A stretch of 64,000 bases of DNA from positions 120,298 through 184,297 of the forward strand of contig NZ_RHHQ01000013.1 in NCBI RefSeq assembly GCF_003710825.1, given 5' to 3'. The number at the start of each line of letters is the position of its first letter. The first letter of the stretch is position 1. Origin of the DNA: Brevibacillus fluminis. Lineage in GTDB: Bacteria; Bacillota; Bacilli; Brevibacillales; Brevibacillaceae. A program made the position numbers and the translations under genes. The notes beneath the pieces are model-generated. The model worked only from the letters and a program-made list of their open reading frames with translations, made no database searches and had not been told where the DNA came from. Of the stretch, positions 34,722 through 43,181 are shown piece by piece.

Positions 34722-35756
34722 TTATTGCTTTGGCAAACCATTATCGTAATCGATTTTCAGCTCGCCGAGGTACTCAACCAGCGCGTTGATTTGATCGTCC
34801 GGCAGGTTCAGGTTCGGCATTTTGTTGCCTGGTTTCATTGCTTGCGGATCTTTCAACCATTTATGTAGCTCTTCTGCGTTGTTAGGAAGAATACCAGCAA
34901 GGCGTTCGCGACTTGCAAGATCGGTCAGGTTTGGACCCAAACGACCACCTTCAGAGCCAATCGCGTGGCATCCGATACAGCTTTTCTTGAATACTTCTTG
35001 ACCTTGTTTTGCCAAATCGGTTTTTGGCGTAACAGAAGCCGTTTTCAATTTTGTCGCCCATTCATCGAACTTCGCTTGGTCAACTGCAACCACTTTGAAG
35101 TCCATCAACGCATGGGCCGCACCACAGAGCTCAGCACATTTGCCTTTATAAATGCCCGGCTTGTCTGCTTGGAGCCAGATGTGGTTTTCGTCACCAGGGT
35201 TGGTGTCGATTTTACCGCCGAGTGCAGGAATCCAGAATGCATGGATAACGTCAGCAGACGTAACGGTAAATTGAACTTTTTTCCCGGTAGGAATATACAG
35301 GTCTTGCGCAGTGTGGATGCCCAGGTCTGGATATTCGAATTCCCACCAGAATTGGTGAGCCGTGACATTCACTTGCATCGCTTCAGCTTTGTCATAACGC
35401 TTCTCCAAATCAAAGCCGATCGTAACCGTTGGTACTGCCATGATGATCAAAAGCACAAAAGGAATAACCGTCCAGATGATTTCCAGTTTATGGTTCCCTT
35501 CAACCTGCTTCGGATAACCGGTTTGACCTGACTTTTTGCGATAGCGAACCAAAACATAAAGCCAAAGAATGAAGACGACCAAGAAAACGCCAGCCATGAT
35601 GCCGAAGGTAAGCTTCATCAACCAGAATTGGGATTCTGCCACAGGCCCAGACGGCGTTAAGGCAGAGAGGGTTGGGTCGCCACAACCCGTAAGCACTAGC
35701 GTCAACGCCATAACGGCGAAAAGCAGACGCATAGCATGATGCCAACGACTCTTCAT
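34722..35756 (-). CDS. ctaC: Cytochrome c oxidase subunit II with fused cytochrome c domain
   Basis: A 344-residue lipoprotein subunit. The signal ends VLTGC (Cys25), two helices follow, then the CuA domain: HQFWWEFEYPDLGI, the TGKKVQFTVTSADVIHAFWIP strand region, and the CuA ligands CAELCGAAHALM (about residues 205-217). A C-terminal cytochrome c domain carries the heme site CIGCH (about 258) and a Met ligand in GNKMPNL. The fused c domain makes the enzyme caa3-type. The ATG at 35756 fits the lipoprotein signal. It is the first gene of the oxidase operon. Confidence 0.97.
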   Translation of the reverse strand: MKSRWHHAMRLLFAVMALTLVLTGCGDPTLSALTPSGPVAESQFWLMKLTFGIMAGVFLVVFILWLYVLVRYRKKSGQTGYPKQVEGNHKLEIIWTVIPFVLLIIMAVPTVTIGFDLEKRYDKAEAMQVNVTAHQFWWEFEYPDLGIHTAQDLYIPTGKKVQFTVTSADVIHAFWIPALGGKIDTNPGDENHIWLQADKPGIYKGKCAELCGAAHALMDFKVVAVDQAKFDEWATKLKTASVTPKTDLAKQGQEVFKKSCIGCHAIGSEGGRLGPNLTDLASRERLAGILPNNAEELHKWLKDPQAMKPGNKMPNLNLPDDQINALVEYLGELKIDYDNGLPKQ

Positions 35757-36168
35757 ACAATAAACCCCACTTTCTCTGTGTTGTAATAGATCCAGCTGTG
35801 CCTCCAGCCGGAAATCTATTAGCACCCTTTTTTACACGAATACCGAATGAATGCTCGGCAGGTTACTTCCATCTCTTATCATAACCACAAAGATAAAAAG
35901 TAATAGCAAACATTCCCCAGTCCCAAGGCAAAAAAGAGCACCAGCGATCAGTGATCGAATAAGTGCAAAACGGTCGGGGCCGTTTTGTTTGACCGCGAAC
36001 GGTCATAACCTAAATTATGAAAAACGTGGAAACCGCTTTTCACAGAAAAAAGCGGCTCACTCGGGTTTGGCATAGCCCGGGAGAGCTACTTCTCATTAAG
36101 TATACCTAAAAAACATTGGAAAGAATTTGTCTTTTGTTAGCAATTTGTTAACAATTTTGTGAACAATA
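35757..36168. other. Upstream region of caa3 operon with three small hairpins
   Basis: No ORF is convincing in this 412-base gap. Three inverted repeats stand out: AAAACGG/CCGTTTT (35967-35986), TGACCG/CGGTCA (35990-36005) and CCGCTTTT/AAAAGCGG (36033-36055). The last may terminate the leftward exporter gene. The ctaC promoter must lie here but no clear -35/-10 was found. Confidence 0.5.
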
Positions 36169-37104
36169 TTACGGGCTTTTTTCCAGCGGTTTTCGCTGAC
36201 CCAAAATGCTGTGCAAAACCATTCCTACCATCACGAGCGCCATCCCGACATTTGACCATACTGACGGCAGCGGCGCTTGCAAAATCAGCATCTCCAGGAC
36301 GACTGCAAAGATCACCTCTCCCGCTTGTGTCGCCTCGATTGCTGCCAGCTGCTGGGCATTGCCTTTGGCCATGTCGGTCGCCGAAAAAAACAGCAGCGTC
36401 GCCACGACGCCGGACGTGATGGCGACCAAGAGCGTCTGTACAAGTTGGCCGGATGAGGGCAAGCCCGCTTCATTCCACCCGATCGCCGCAATGATCACCC
36501 ATAGCGGCAAACTGGCAATCGTCATGCCAAGCGTCCGCTGAAAGGCGTCGAGGCGCCCTTGGCACAATGCCATCATCTTGCGGTTGCCTAGCGGATAGGC
36601 GAAGGCGGCGATCAAGACCGGGATGACGCCGAACATCAGCTGCGCCATGGACAAGCCTTCGGCATGCTGCAGCTGCATGACGGCGACTCCGAGCAAAATC
36701 AAGCCTGACATCCAGAGGCCGTGCAGCGGAATTTTTTGCCTCCTTCCGTCTGCATCCTGAAAAAACGGGACCAAAAGCGAGCCCGCCACAATGGTGATTT
36801 GCCAAGTGCCGGCCGTAAGCCAGCCCGGACTGTAAGCCGCGGCGAAGGTGATCGGGGCATAAAATAAACCGAAGCCGACAAAGCTCCACCATACCCATGC
36901 CCACGGCCGCTGTTTCATTTCCACGAACAGCGCCCGCAAATTACCGCGATACCAGACCAAGCCAAGCAAAAGCGGAACCATGAAAAAGTAGCGGAGCGAT
37001 GAGCTCCACAGCCAGCTACCACCCGACAAGTCCATCGCCCGATTCAAAACAAAGGTAAATGCGAAAAAAAATGATGCCGCGATGCCAAGCAAAATCGCCT
37101 TCAA
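36169..37104 (-). CDS. Drug/metabolite transporter (multidrug-resistance EmrE-like family)
   Basis: A 311-residue membrane protein with about ten helices, of the DMT superfamily group annotated as multidrug resistance efflux transporters. I prefer the TTG at 37104, 6 bases after AGAGGGG; the ATG 14 codons upstream overlaps a TATAAT sequence that looks like the promoter -10 (near 37146). Segments GIAASFFFAFTFVLNRAMDLSGGS, YSPGWLTAGTWQITIVAGSLL and AIEATQAGEVIFAVVLEML are characteristic. Substrate unknown. It is upstream of, but separate from, the oxidase operon. Confidence 0.75.
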   Translation of the reverse strand: MKAILLGIAASFFFAFTFVLNRAMDLSGGSWLWSSSLRYFFMVPLLLGLVWYRGNLRALFVEMKQRPWAWVWWSFVGFGLFYAPITFAAAYSPGWLTAGTWQITIVAGSLLVPFFQDADGRRQKIPLHGLWMSGLILLGVAVMQLQHAEGLSMAQLMFGVIPVLIAAFAYPLGNRKMMALCQGRLDAFQRTLGMTIASLPLWVIIAAIGWNEAGLPSSGQLVQTLLVAITSGVVATLLFFSATDMAKGNAQQLAAIEATQAGEVIFAVVLEMLILQAPLPSVWSNVGMALVMVGMVLHSILGQRKPLEKSP

Positions 37105-37175
37105 TCGAATCCCCTCTTTACCGTAACGTACTATGCGTTTTTTCATTATAACAGGGGATTTCTGATCGCGGCCTG

Positions 37176-37212
37176 AAAAAAGCAGCCTCTTCCATCGCAA
37201 GAAGAGGCTGCC
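37176..37212 (-). terminator. Terminator of the ABC-MFP efflux operon
   Basis: GCAGCCTCTTC (37182-37192) and GAAGAGGCTGC (37201-37211) form a perfect 11-bp stem; read leftward it is followed by TTTTTTCAGG. Confidence 0.85.
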
Positions 37213-37219
37213 CCGTATC

Positions 37220-38740
37220 TTATCCCATACCGCCTGTCACCATGACCTCATCGCCGGCTTTAACACCGCTCTTGATCTCAATGAACTCGGCGCCTTCAAT
37301 ACCAATCTCTACTTCCTTCGGCATCAGCTCGCCACTGTTTGGATCTTTCACCATGACGGTGCCTTTGCCTTCTTCAAGCACTTCCACCGCATTCACAGGC
37401 AGACGCACCACGTTTTCCACCCTGTTGACATTGATGTCGCAATCGCCCGTCATTCCGTGCTTCATCTTGCCACCGTCGGCGATTAAGATTTTCACCTCAA
37501 AGCGAACGGTTTTGTCCTGCGTGGTACCTTCCTGCGGAATTTCTACGACCTTCCCTTTGAAAACCTGATTGCCGAACGCCGTCACATATACATCGACGGT
37601 TTGCCCCACCTGGATGTAAGGAATGTCCACCTCGTCGACGGATGCCTTCATATAAACAGAGGACATGTCCATGATGACCATCGCTGGTTTACTGCCGTCG
37701 ATCTGCTCGCCTTCTTTGGCGTTGATCTTGGTCACGACGCCGCCGACTGTTGCCGTCACCTGCTTTTTGCTCAAGTCGCGCTTTTTCTGGATCAAATCAA
37801 GCTGCGCTTCTTTCAAGTTAATCTCTTTTTCTTTCTTTTCCAGATCGCTCGCTTCCATGTCCATCTCGACCATCGTTTGGCCTGGCTGCACCGCGTCATC
37901 TTCCTTCACAAGCACTTTGCTTACTTTCCCCTCTGTACCCGCAACGATTTCCATCTCTTCAGGGAATTCGAACTTGGTGACGATTTGGCTCAACCCAATC
38001 TCGCCGTTTGGCCCGCGGTATTCGACCTGGCCGATGTCGCCGACGCCCAATCCGCTGTCCTTTTTCACCAACACCTCAACGTCATACAGCACGCCGGCGT
38101 TCTCCACCTTTTTCCCGGCCTGATCGATATTGGTTACGATCCCCTCTGTGTAGGTGAGCGATGCACGCAAGAAGACGCGCACTTGTTGGCCGACCTGGAA
38201 CTTGGTTGATTGCACGGAATAAAATTTTCCCACGATCTTCAGATGGTCCATGTCGATGACTTTGGCGATCACCTGATTGGTGGATACCGTTTCCCCTGCT
38301 TTGACCATGATCTCTTTGATCTTGCCCTTCTTATCCGAAACGATCTTGTCCTTGCGTTTGCCCAACTCTAGCATATCCCGCTCCAATTTGGAGAGCGCGA
38401 TCTCTTGCTTTTGAATCTGCAATTCCGCATCTGCGCTGTCAAACGTGAACAGCGGTGTCCCTTTGCTGACATGCTGCCCTTCCTTGACCAGAATCCGTTC
38501 CACCTTTGTTGACATGTCCGACTTTACCTCTTCATGCGCTTTGGCTTCTACAGTCCCGGTCGAATAAATCGTCTTCTTGACCTCGCCCGTGTCAGCAGCA
38601 ACCGTTGGCAGCTGCGGCTTCTCCTCCATGACTGGTTCCTCCGCGGCTGAATTTGCTTTCCAATAATGATAGCCACCGTAGCCTCCGCCCCCCAACACAA
38701 CCACGAGACTGCTGATAATGATCCACTTCTTCTTGCTCAT
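37220..38740 (-). CDS. ABC-efflux adaptor (MFP, MacA/YknX-like)
   Basis: A 506-residue adaptor, longer than typical (~380-420). One N-terminal membrane helix (KWIIISSLVVVLGGGGYGGY) anchors it. It holds lipoyl and coiled-coil segments twice over: SDMSTKVERILVKEGQHVSK with a coiled coil near 95-120, and EEMEIVAGTEGKVSKVLVKE with a second coil near 295-335. A beta-barrel follows (VYMKASVDEVDIPYIQVGQT) and the membrane-proximal end (VNRVENVVRLPVNAVEVLEEG). The doubled lipoyl units explain the length. It is last in the operon ATPase-permease-adaptor, so it completes a MacAB-type exporter of lipids, peptides or drugs. Confidence 0.85.
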   Translation of the reverse strand: MSKKKWIIISSLVVVLGGGGYGGYHYWKANSAAEEPVMEEKPQLPTVAADTGEVKKTIYSTGTVEAKAHEEVKSDMSTKVERILVKEGQHVSKGTPLFTFDSADAELQIQKQEIALSKLERDMLELGKRKDKIVSDKKGKIKEIMVKAGETVSTNQVIAKVIDMDHLKIVGKFYSVQSTKFQVGQQVRVFLRASLTYTEGIVTNIDQAGKKVENAGVLYDVEVLVKKDSGLGVGDIGQVEYRGPNGEIGLSQIVTKFEFPEEMEIVAGTEGKVSKVLVKEDDAVQPGQTMVEMDMEASDLEKKEKEINLKEAQLDLIQKKRDLSKKQVTATVGGVVTKINAKEGEQIDGSKPAMVIMDMSSVYMKASVDEVDIPYIQVGQTVDVYVTAFGNQVFKGKVVEIPQEGTTQDKTVRFEVKILIADGGKMKHGMTGDCDINVNRVENVVRLPVNAVEVLEEGKGTVMVKDPNSGELMPKEVEIGIEGAEFIEIKSGVKAGDEVMVTGGMG

Positions 38741-38791
38741 AGTACCCTCTCATTCTGCTCACGACTTTTATTTTTCTTATCTCTATTTGAT

Positions 38792-40258
38792 CTATTCGGA
38801 ACGAATCGCTTGCAATGGACTTAGACGGGACGCGCGGAACGCCGGGAAGATCCCCGCCAACAAGCCGATGACGAATGAAAATCCGATGGCGAACATGGCG
38901 AGCCACAATGGGACAACCGCCAGCTTCGTCGGCGTATCTCCGGCAGGCATGCGTCCGCCGAACAAATTGAAATCCGGATTACTGGCTGCGACATAATTGA
39001 GGATTTCTACCGCGCCGTATGCGAGACCCAATCCCGTGATGCCGCCGATCAGCCCGATAAAGCCGGACTCGATCAAAAACAGCCAGCGAATATTGTAAAC
39101 GGTCGCGCCAATAACTTTCATGATCCCAATTTCCTTCGTACGTTCCAGGATGGACATGATCATGGTGTTGACGATCCCGATTGTCGCAACGAGCAACGAG
39201 ATCGCGGCAATTCCGCCCAAAATCAATTGAATGACAAAGAAGAACTTATTGATTTCCTTTAACTCACGCGCTGGAGAATAAATTTCATACCCGAATTTTT
39301 GCGCGCCTTCTACAACTTTTTCCACGTTCTCGCGGCTGTCGACTTTGACAAAAATGCTCTCGAATTCCGGCTTCGCCTTATCGTTGCGAGAGCGCTTGCG
39401 TGGCGCGTCACTGCCATTATTTTGCTGGTCCTGCTGCTCCAGCCACTTGTTCATTTCATCCACCATGGCAAGGGGCACATAGGCGACCGGGCCTCGGCCA
39501 AAGCGATTGTTTTCTTCTTTCTGGAATTGGCCGACCACTCGTACGCGAATTTCTTTTTTTTCAAATTTGCGGTCACCGTTCGAGTCTTCGTAATCGCGGC
39601 TCAGAACGAAGGTTCCGGTTTTGCCTACCGCATTGAAAGCAGTTGGCATGTCAGGGCCGCCTTCTCCTCCGAATCCACCACCCATATCGGCTGGGCGCCC
39701 TGCCCGATCATTGGCGCGGCGCTTCCGCTCTTCACGCTTATCTTTTTCCACATCGCGCATTTCGCGGGGAACCTCGTAGGAAATGACGATTTCGTTGGGT
39801 TGTCCGCTGAGGTATTCCCCTTTTTCAACCGTGCTTTTTTTCATGGCGCTCGATTCCTTGACGTCTACGCCGATTATTTGAAGATGTCCTTCGCGCCTGC
39901 CGATTTTCAGCTTGGCGTCGCTGTGCAGCTGCCTGGTTGGCATGACGGCTTGTACGCCGGGAATCTGCTTGAGCTCCAGCACTGCATCCTCATTCAGCTT
40001 TTTCAGTTTGTCAGGCGGAATCGGCTTTTGTGTTTTTTCGTCCCAATACATCGGTGCGACTTCCATTTCGGTGAGGTTCCCGAAATTCTCCAGACTTTTT
40101 ACCGCGCTTTCCTTCAGGCCCAAGCTGAGCGAGATCATGGCGACAATCGCAGCCGTACCGATCATGACCCCAATCGAGGTCAGGATCGTCCGCAGCTTCA
40201 TCCGCCACAGATTGCGCCACACAATCCCCAATGAATCCAATAGTTTCAATTCTCCCAC
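38792..40258 (-). CDS. ABC transporter permease (MacB/FtsX family)
   Basis: A 488-residue permease. The order is one helix near residues 25-45 (LRTILTSIGVMIGTAAIVAMI), a large extracytoplasmic MacB-type domain of about 300 residues, then three helices in the FtsX domain (ILGGIAAISLLVATIGIVNTM, FIGLIGGITGLGLAYGAVEI and the C-terminal FAIGFSFVIGLLAGIFPAF ending ASRLSPLQAIRSE). The extracellular part includes an unusual charged, low-complexity stretch (EKDKREERKRRANDRAGRP). The start is assigned as GTG at 40258 and is uncertain; a TTG three codons later also follows a GGGAG. Middle gene of the operon. Confidence 0.88.
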   Translation of the reverse strand: MGELKLLDSLGIVWRNLWRMKLRTILTSIGVMIGTAAIVAMISLSLGLKESAVKSLENFGNLTEMEVAPMYWDEKTQKPIPPDKLKKLNEDAVLELKQIPGVQAVMPTRQLHSDAKLKIGRREGHLQIIGVDVKESSAMKKSTVEKGEYLSGQPNEIVISYEVPREMRDVEKDKREERKRRANDRAGRPADMGGGFGGEGGPDMPTAFNAVGKTGTFVLSRDYEDSNGDRKFEKKEIRVRVVGQFQKEENNRFGRGPVAYVPLAMVDEMNKWLEQQDQQNNGSDAPRKRSRNDKAKPEFESIFVKVDSRENVEKVVEGAQKFGYEIYSPARELKEINKFFFVIQLILGGIAAISLLVATIGIVNTMIMSILERTKEIGIMKVIGATVYNIRWLFLIESGFIGLIGGITGLGLAYGAVEILNYVAASNPDFNLFGGRMPAGDTPTKLAVVPLWLAMFAIGFSFVIGLLAGIFPAFRASRLSPLQAIRSE

Positions 40259-40281
40259 ACCTTTTTATGCATTTGCATGAT

Positions 40282-40983
40282 TTACGCCAGCATGCCTTCC
40301 TTCTGGATGACCCTGCCATCCTTGAGATAAATAACGCGATCCGACATCTCCGCCACCCCTTGGTCGTGTGTGACGATGACAAACGTCGTTTTGTTTTCGC
40401 GGTTCATCTCGCGCATCAGGATCAAGATTTCCTCTTCCGTCGCACTGTCGAGGTTCCCTGTCGGCTCATCAGCCAAAACGATGCTCGGCTTGGTTACAAG
40501 GGCGCGGGCGATACTAACGCGCTGCTGCTGTCCACCCGACAATTCATTGGGACGGTGCTTCATTCGTTCTTCCAAGCCAACCATCGCAAGCATTTCCTTT
40601 GCCCGCTTGATCCGGTTGCGCCTGCTCTCGCCGAGGAAGACAAGCGGCAGCTCGACATTTTCCAATGCGGTCAAATTGGGCAGCAGGTTGAAGGACTGGA
40701 AGACGAAGCCCATCGATCTGCGCCGGAACAAGCACAGCTGATTTTCGTTGTATCGAGAGATTTCCTCGCCGCTAATGAAGATTTGCCCTTCCTCCGGCCT
40801 CGTCAGTCCCGCCAACAGACTGAGCAGCGTAGATTTTCCTGACCCTGACGTCCCGCAAAGCGCGATGAATTCACTGTTGTTGATATGCAACCCCACATCA
40901 TACAGTACCGGCACTTTCAGCTTGCCCGCACCATAGCTGTGATTGATTCCGACTGCGGTTAATTCTCCTGGCTTATTGCTCAT
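40282..40983 (-). CDS. ABC transporter ATP-binding protein (MacB/LolD-like)
   Basis: A 233-residue ATPase with Walker A GTSGSGKSTLLSLL (about 41-54), Q-loop FVFQSFNLLP, signature LSGGQQQRVSIARAL and Walker B IVLADEPTGNLDSAT with the H-loop in VIVTHDQGVAE. Loci with LolD/MacB ATPases power mechanotransmission by MacB-type permeases, and the next gene encodes exactly such a permease. I take the ATG at 40983 (MSNKPGE), 8 bases after GAGGGG; the ATG two codons upstream is also possible. Confidence 0.95.
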   Translation of the reverse strand: MSNKPGELTAVGINHSYGAGKLKVPVLYDVGLHINNSEFIALCGTSGSGKSTLLSLLAGLTRPEEGQIFISGEEISRYNENQLCLFRRRSMGFVFQSFNLLPNLTALENVELPLVFLGESRRNRIKRAKEMLAMVGLEERMKHRPNELSGGQQQRVSIARALVTKPSIVLADEPTGNLDSATEEEILILMREMNRENKTTFVIVTHDQGVAEMSDRVIYLKDGRVIQKEGMLA

Positions 40984-41226
40984 CTGCATTACCCCTCAGT
41001 TACTCTGGCAGAATATTTTTTCCAACTCTGTAAGTATGACGAACGAGTAGGAATAAAGTTACAACCTTTTCCTGAAGGCAAATGACGCGCAATAATGTGC
41101 TAGATTTGCTGATCTTTCACCCGTAGAAACGTGAAAACAAGCAGATGACCATTCACATTCGTACAAGAACCCGACCTGACTCTTACATATTGTGTAACTA
41201 TCATTATGAGAATGAGGTGAAACGAT

Positions 41227-41598
41227 ATGGAAACCAGTCTTCGTCTTTCGCTGTATTCCCAGAAAAACTACAAGGGTCGCCGGATCCGCTTTAAACGCGG
41301 CGGTGTTGCTATCCGCGATATGCACGCCTTCGATTTCAATAACAGGCTCTCTAGTTTTCGTGTCAGCAATTTGAGAGAACCCGACAATGTGACGCTTGTG
41401 TTGTTCTCCGCAGCTAATTTTAAAGGCAAAGTCAGAGTCTTCCGCGGTTCCCAAAACATCCCCCGGCTTTCGAGATTCGGCTTTGACAACATCACGACAT
41501 CGCTGATCCTCGTCTGTGGTCGGATGTCAGATGAAACCATTTCCCAGATATGCCGTACCGGTCAAATTCCAAAAAATATTTTGGTCATCAGTGACTGA
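41227..41598 (+). CDS. Beta/gamma-crystallin-domain protein
   Basis: A 123-residue protein without a signal peptide that looks like a bacterial beta/gamma-crystallin. Two Greek-key starts are visible, LYSQKNYKGRRIRF (about 9-22) and LFSAANFKGKVRVF (about 59-72), each with the Y/F-x(5)-F/Y-x-G pattern. Each half also has the family calcium motif N/D-N/D-x-x-S/T-S: NNRLSS (about 38-43) and DNITTS (about 87-92). These proteins bind calcium and are often linked to stress or dormancy; Protein S of Myxococcus spores is the classic case. Here a germination operon lies just downstream on the other strand. A C-terminal tail of about 25 residues lies outside the crystallin fold. Ribosome site GAGGTG. 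Monocistronic with a terminator. Confidence 0.72.
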   Translation: METSLRLSLYSQKNYKGRRIRFKRGGVAIRDMHAFDFNNRLSSFRVSNLREPDNVTLVLFSAANFKGKVRVFRGSQNIPRLSRFGFDNITTSLILVCGRMSDETISQICRTGQIPKNILVISD

Positions 41599-41646
41599 GT
41601 GGAAAACACATGCCATTACAGATCAAAACCATTTCGAGCTGTATAA

Positions 41647-41697
41647 AAAAGCAACCGTCGGAAACGATCCGCTGTTCGACGGTTGCTTTTCTTTTTA
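41647..41697 (+). terminator. Terminator between crystallin-like gene and germination operon
   Basis: AAGCAACCGTCG pairs with CGACGGTTGCTT (perfect 12 bp), followed by TTCTTTTT; an A-run on the left suggests it also works leftward. Confidence 0.85.
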
Positions 41698-41714
41698 GCC
41701 CCCTAGGCCCATGC

Positions 41715-41948
41715 TCATTTGAAAAGACTGTCAACCATATCACTGACCGGTTTGTACACCGCAATGATCCAATCCATTGGATTCGGAAGTTCAATATGCA
41801 TCGCCAGTGCGATATTCAGCCCTGTCCCGACGAGCAGCAGAACTGAAAACGCCAACAGCTCCCGTCTCTGCTTTTTTTTGAGCAAGCTCGGCACCTCAAG
41901 CAAACAAATGATCAAAATCACGATGAGTATTCCTAGTACACTCCCCAT
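41715..41948 (-). CDS. Small two-helix membrane protein of germination operon
   Basis: A 77-residue protein with two hydrophobic helices (VLGILIVILIICLLEVPSLL and ELLAFSVLLLVGTGLNIALA) joined by KKKQRR, and a short amphipathic tail. It follows the GerAC-type gene by 5 bases, so it is in the same operon. Small 2-TM proteins encoded in or next to gerA operons are known as D subunits in Bacillus; position, size and topology match that class, though I cannot confirm homology. It probably modulates the receptor in the spore inner membrane. Confidence 0.65.
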   Translation of the reverse strand: MGSVLGILIVILIICLLEVPSLLKKKQRRELLAFSVLLLVGTGLNIALAMHIELPNPMDWIIAVYKPVSDMVDSLFK

Positions 41949-41953
41949 ACGTT

Positions 41954-43156
41954 CTACTCCTTAATGTACTGCGTTAGCGGGTTGCTTGCTTTGCCAAGCC
42001 GTCTGATATGAATATCCGCTTTGATGTTTACTTTGAGCTTGGGAAAATATTTGGTCTCCCAATCTTTTCGGATCTTTTTCCAAGCCTTTGGGTCGGCACG
42101 ATGAAGCGCCGAGCCGAATCCGAAAATATCTGCCTGGTATTTCTTTTGCACAGAGCTGATGGTTGACATAATCAATTGCTCAAATTGTTTTTCCGCCGAT
42201 TGTTCCAGCTCAGCGATCACCTTTGGATCCATCAAATCAACCTTGCACTCCACTTCCCCTACGTTGTCCTCCGCCCGGACCTGAATCGTGATTTCCGGCT
42301 GGCCCTTGACGAACTTCCCTTTGATTTTGGCCTGTGAGCGGATGACCTCAAGCCCCATAATTCCACCTTTCGGGCACTTGATTTCACCGATCGTGCTTTT
42401 CACCTGGTTGGTGATATAGTTGTAGCCTTTGCTCTGCTCCTCATTCAACCAGCCAATCAGCTTATCCCGCCGAAAAACGCCCAAACCGGAATAGGCAAGC
42501 GTAGTAATCGGCTGGATGCTGTCAATATTCGCCCTGGTTTCTCCTTGTTTGTTTAGGTGCCTCAGCTCAAGCCCTGTCAAAACCGGCTGCTTGCCTTCTT
42601 CCGCCAAGGTTGATGCCAAGTCGAACAGCGTGATGGCACTCGTCGGCGCCCACGCCTTCTGCGACGCTTCAAGTGAAGAAAACAGCTTGATGGCCGGAAT
42701 TTTTTCAATCGTGGTCAAAATTTTCAACGTATCTTCCGCTTTTTGCTCTTCCTTTGCAATGACGACATAAAAATCGCTCCGCACCTCCTGATCCCGCAGG
42801 ACGAGATCCAGAACTTTGCCGATGCCATTCCGCGCGAGCTCCTCCGAAATGATCAGCATGCGCAGATGGGACAAGTAGATTTTGCGCGGAGACACGCTGG
42901 TCATTTTCCGCAGTGCTTCGAAAATCGTGCCTCCCGATTGCTGATAAAACGTCACGGGCAAATAGGAGTTGTTTCCGCCTTTCGCTGCAACCGCACCCGG
43001 GTTTACCACCTGCACGCTGACTTTGTAGTCTTTTCCATCTTTATCAATCGCAAGTGCAACCGCGATCGCCAGTTCGTTCAGCTCCCTCCGGTTCCAACAG
43101 CCAGAGACAAAGAGAAGAAGGCAGAGCAGCCCCAAGAAAAGTCCCTTTTTCCGCAT
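41954..43156 (-). CDS. Spore germination lipoprotein, GerAC/GerKC family
   Basis: A 400-residue lipoprotein C subunit of a germinant receptor. The signal ends LLFVSGC (Cys20), followed by the family's WNRRELNELAIAVALAIDK. Further family segments are RKIYLSHLRMLIISEELARNG and LDLVLRDQEVRSDFYVVIA, and the end PKLKVNIKADIHIRRLGKAS. The ATG at 43156 lies right after GGAGTTGGGGGG; earlier starts overlap the A-subunit gene. It is second in the operon after the A subunit (25-base gap), with no B subunit gene in between. Confidence 0.92.
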   Translation of the reverse strand: MRKKGLFLGLLCLLLFVSGCWNRRELNELAIAVALAIDKDGKDYKVSVQVVNPGAVAAKGGNNSYLPVTFYQQSGGTIFEALRKMTSVSPRKIYLSHLRMLIISEELARNGIGKVLDLVLRDQEVRSDFYVVIAKEEQKAEDTLKILTTIEKIPAIKLFSSLEASQKAWAPTSAITLFDLASTLAEEGKQPVLTGLELRHLNKQGETRANIDSIQPITTLAYSGLGVFRRDKLIGWLNEEQSKGYNYITNQVKSTIGEIKCPKGGIMGLEVIRSQAKIKGKFVKGQPEITIQVRAEDNVGEVECKVDLMDPKVIAELEQSAEKQFEQLIMSTISSVQKKYQADIFGFGSALHRADPKAWKKIRKDWETKYFPKLKVNIKADIHIRRLGKASNPLTQYIKE

Positions 43157-43181
43157 CCCCCCAACTCCCCTTTCCATTGGC

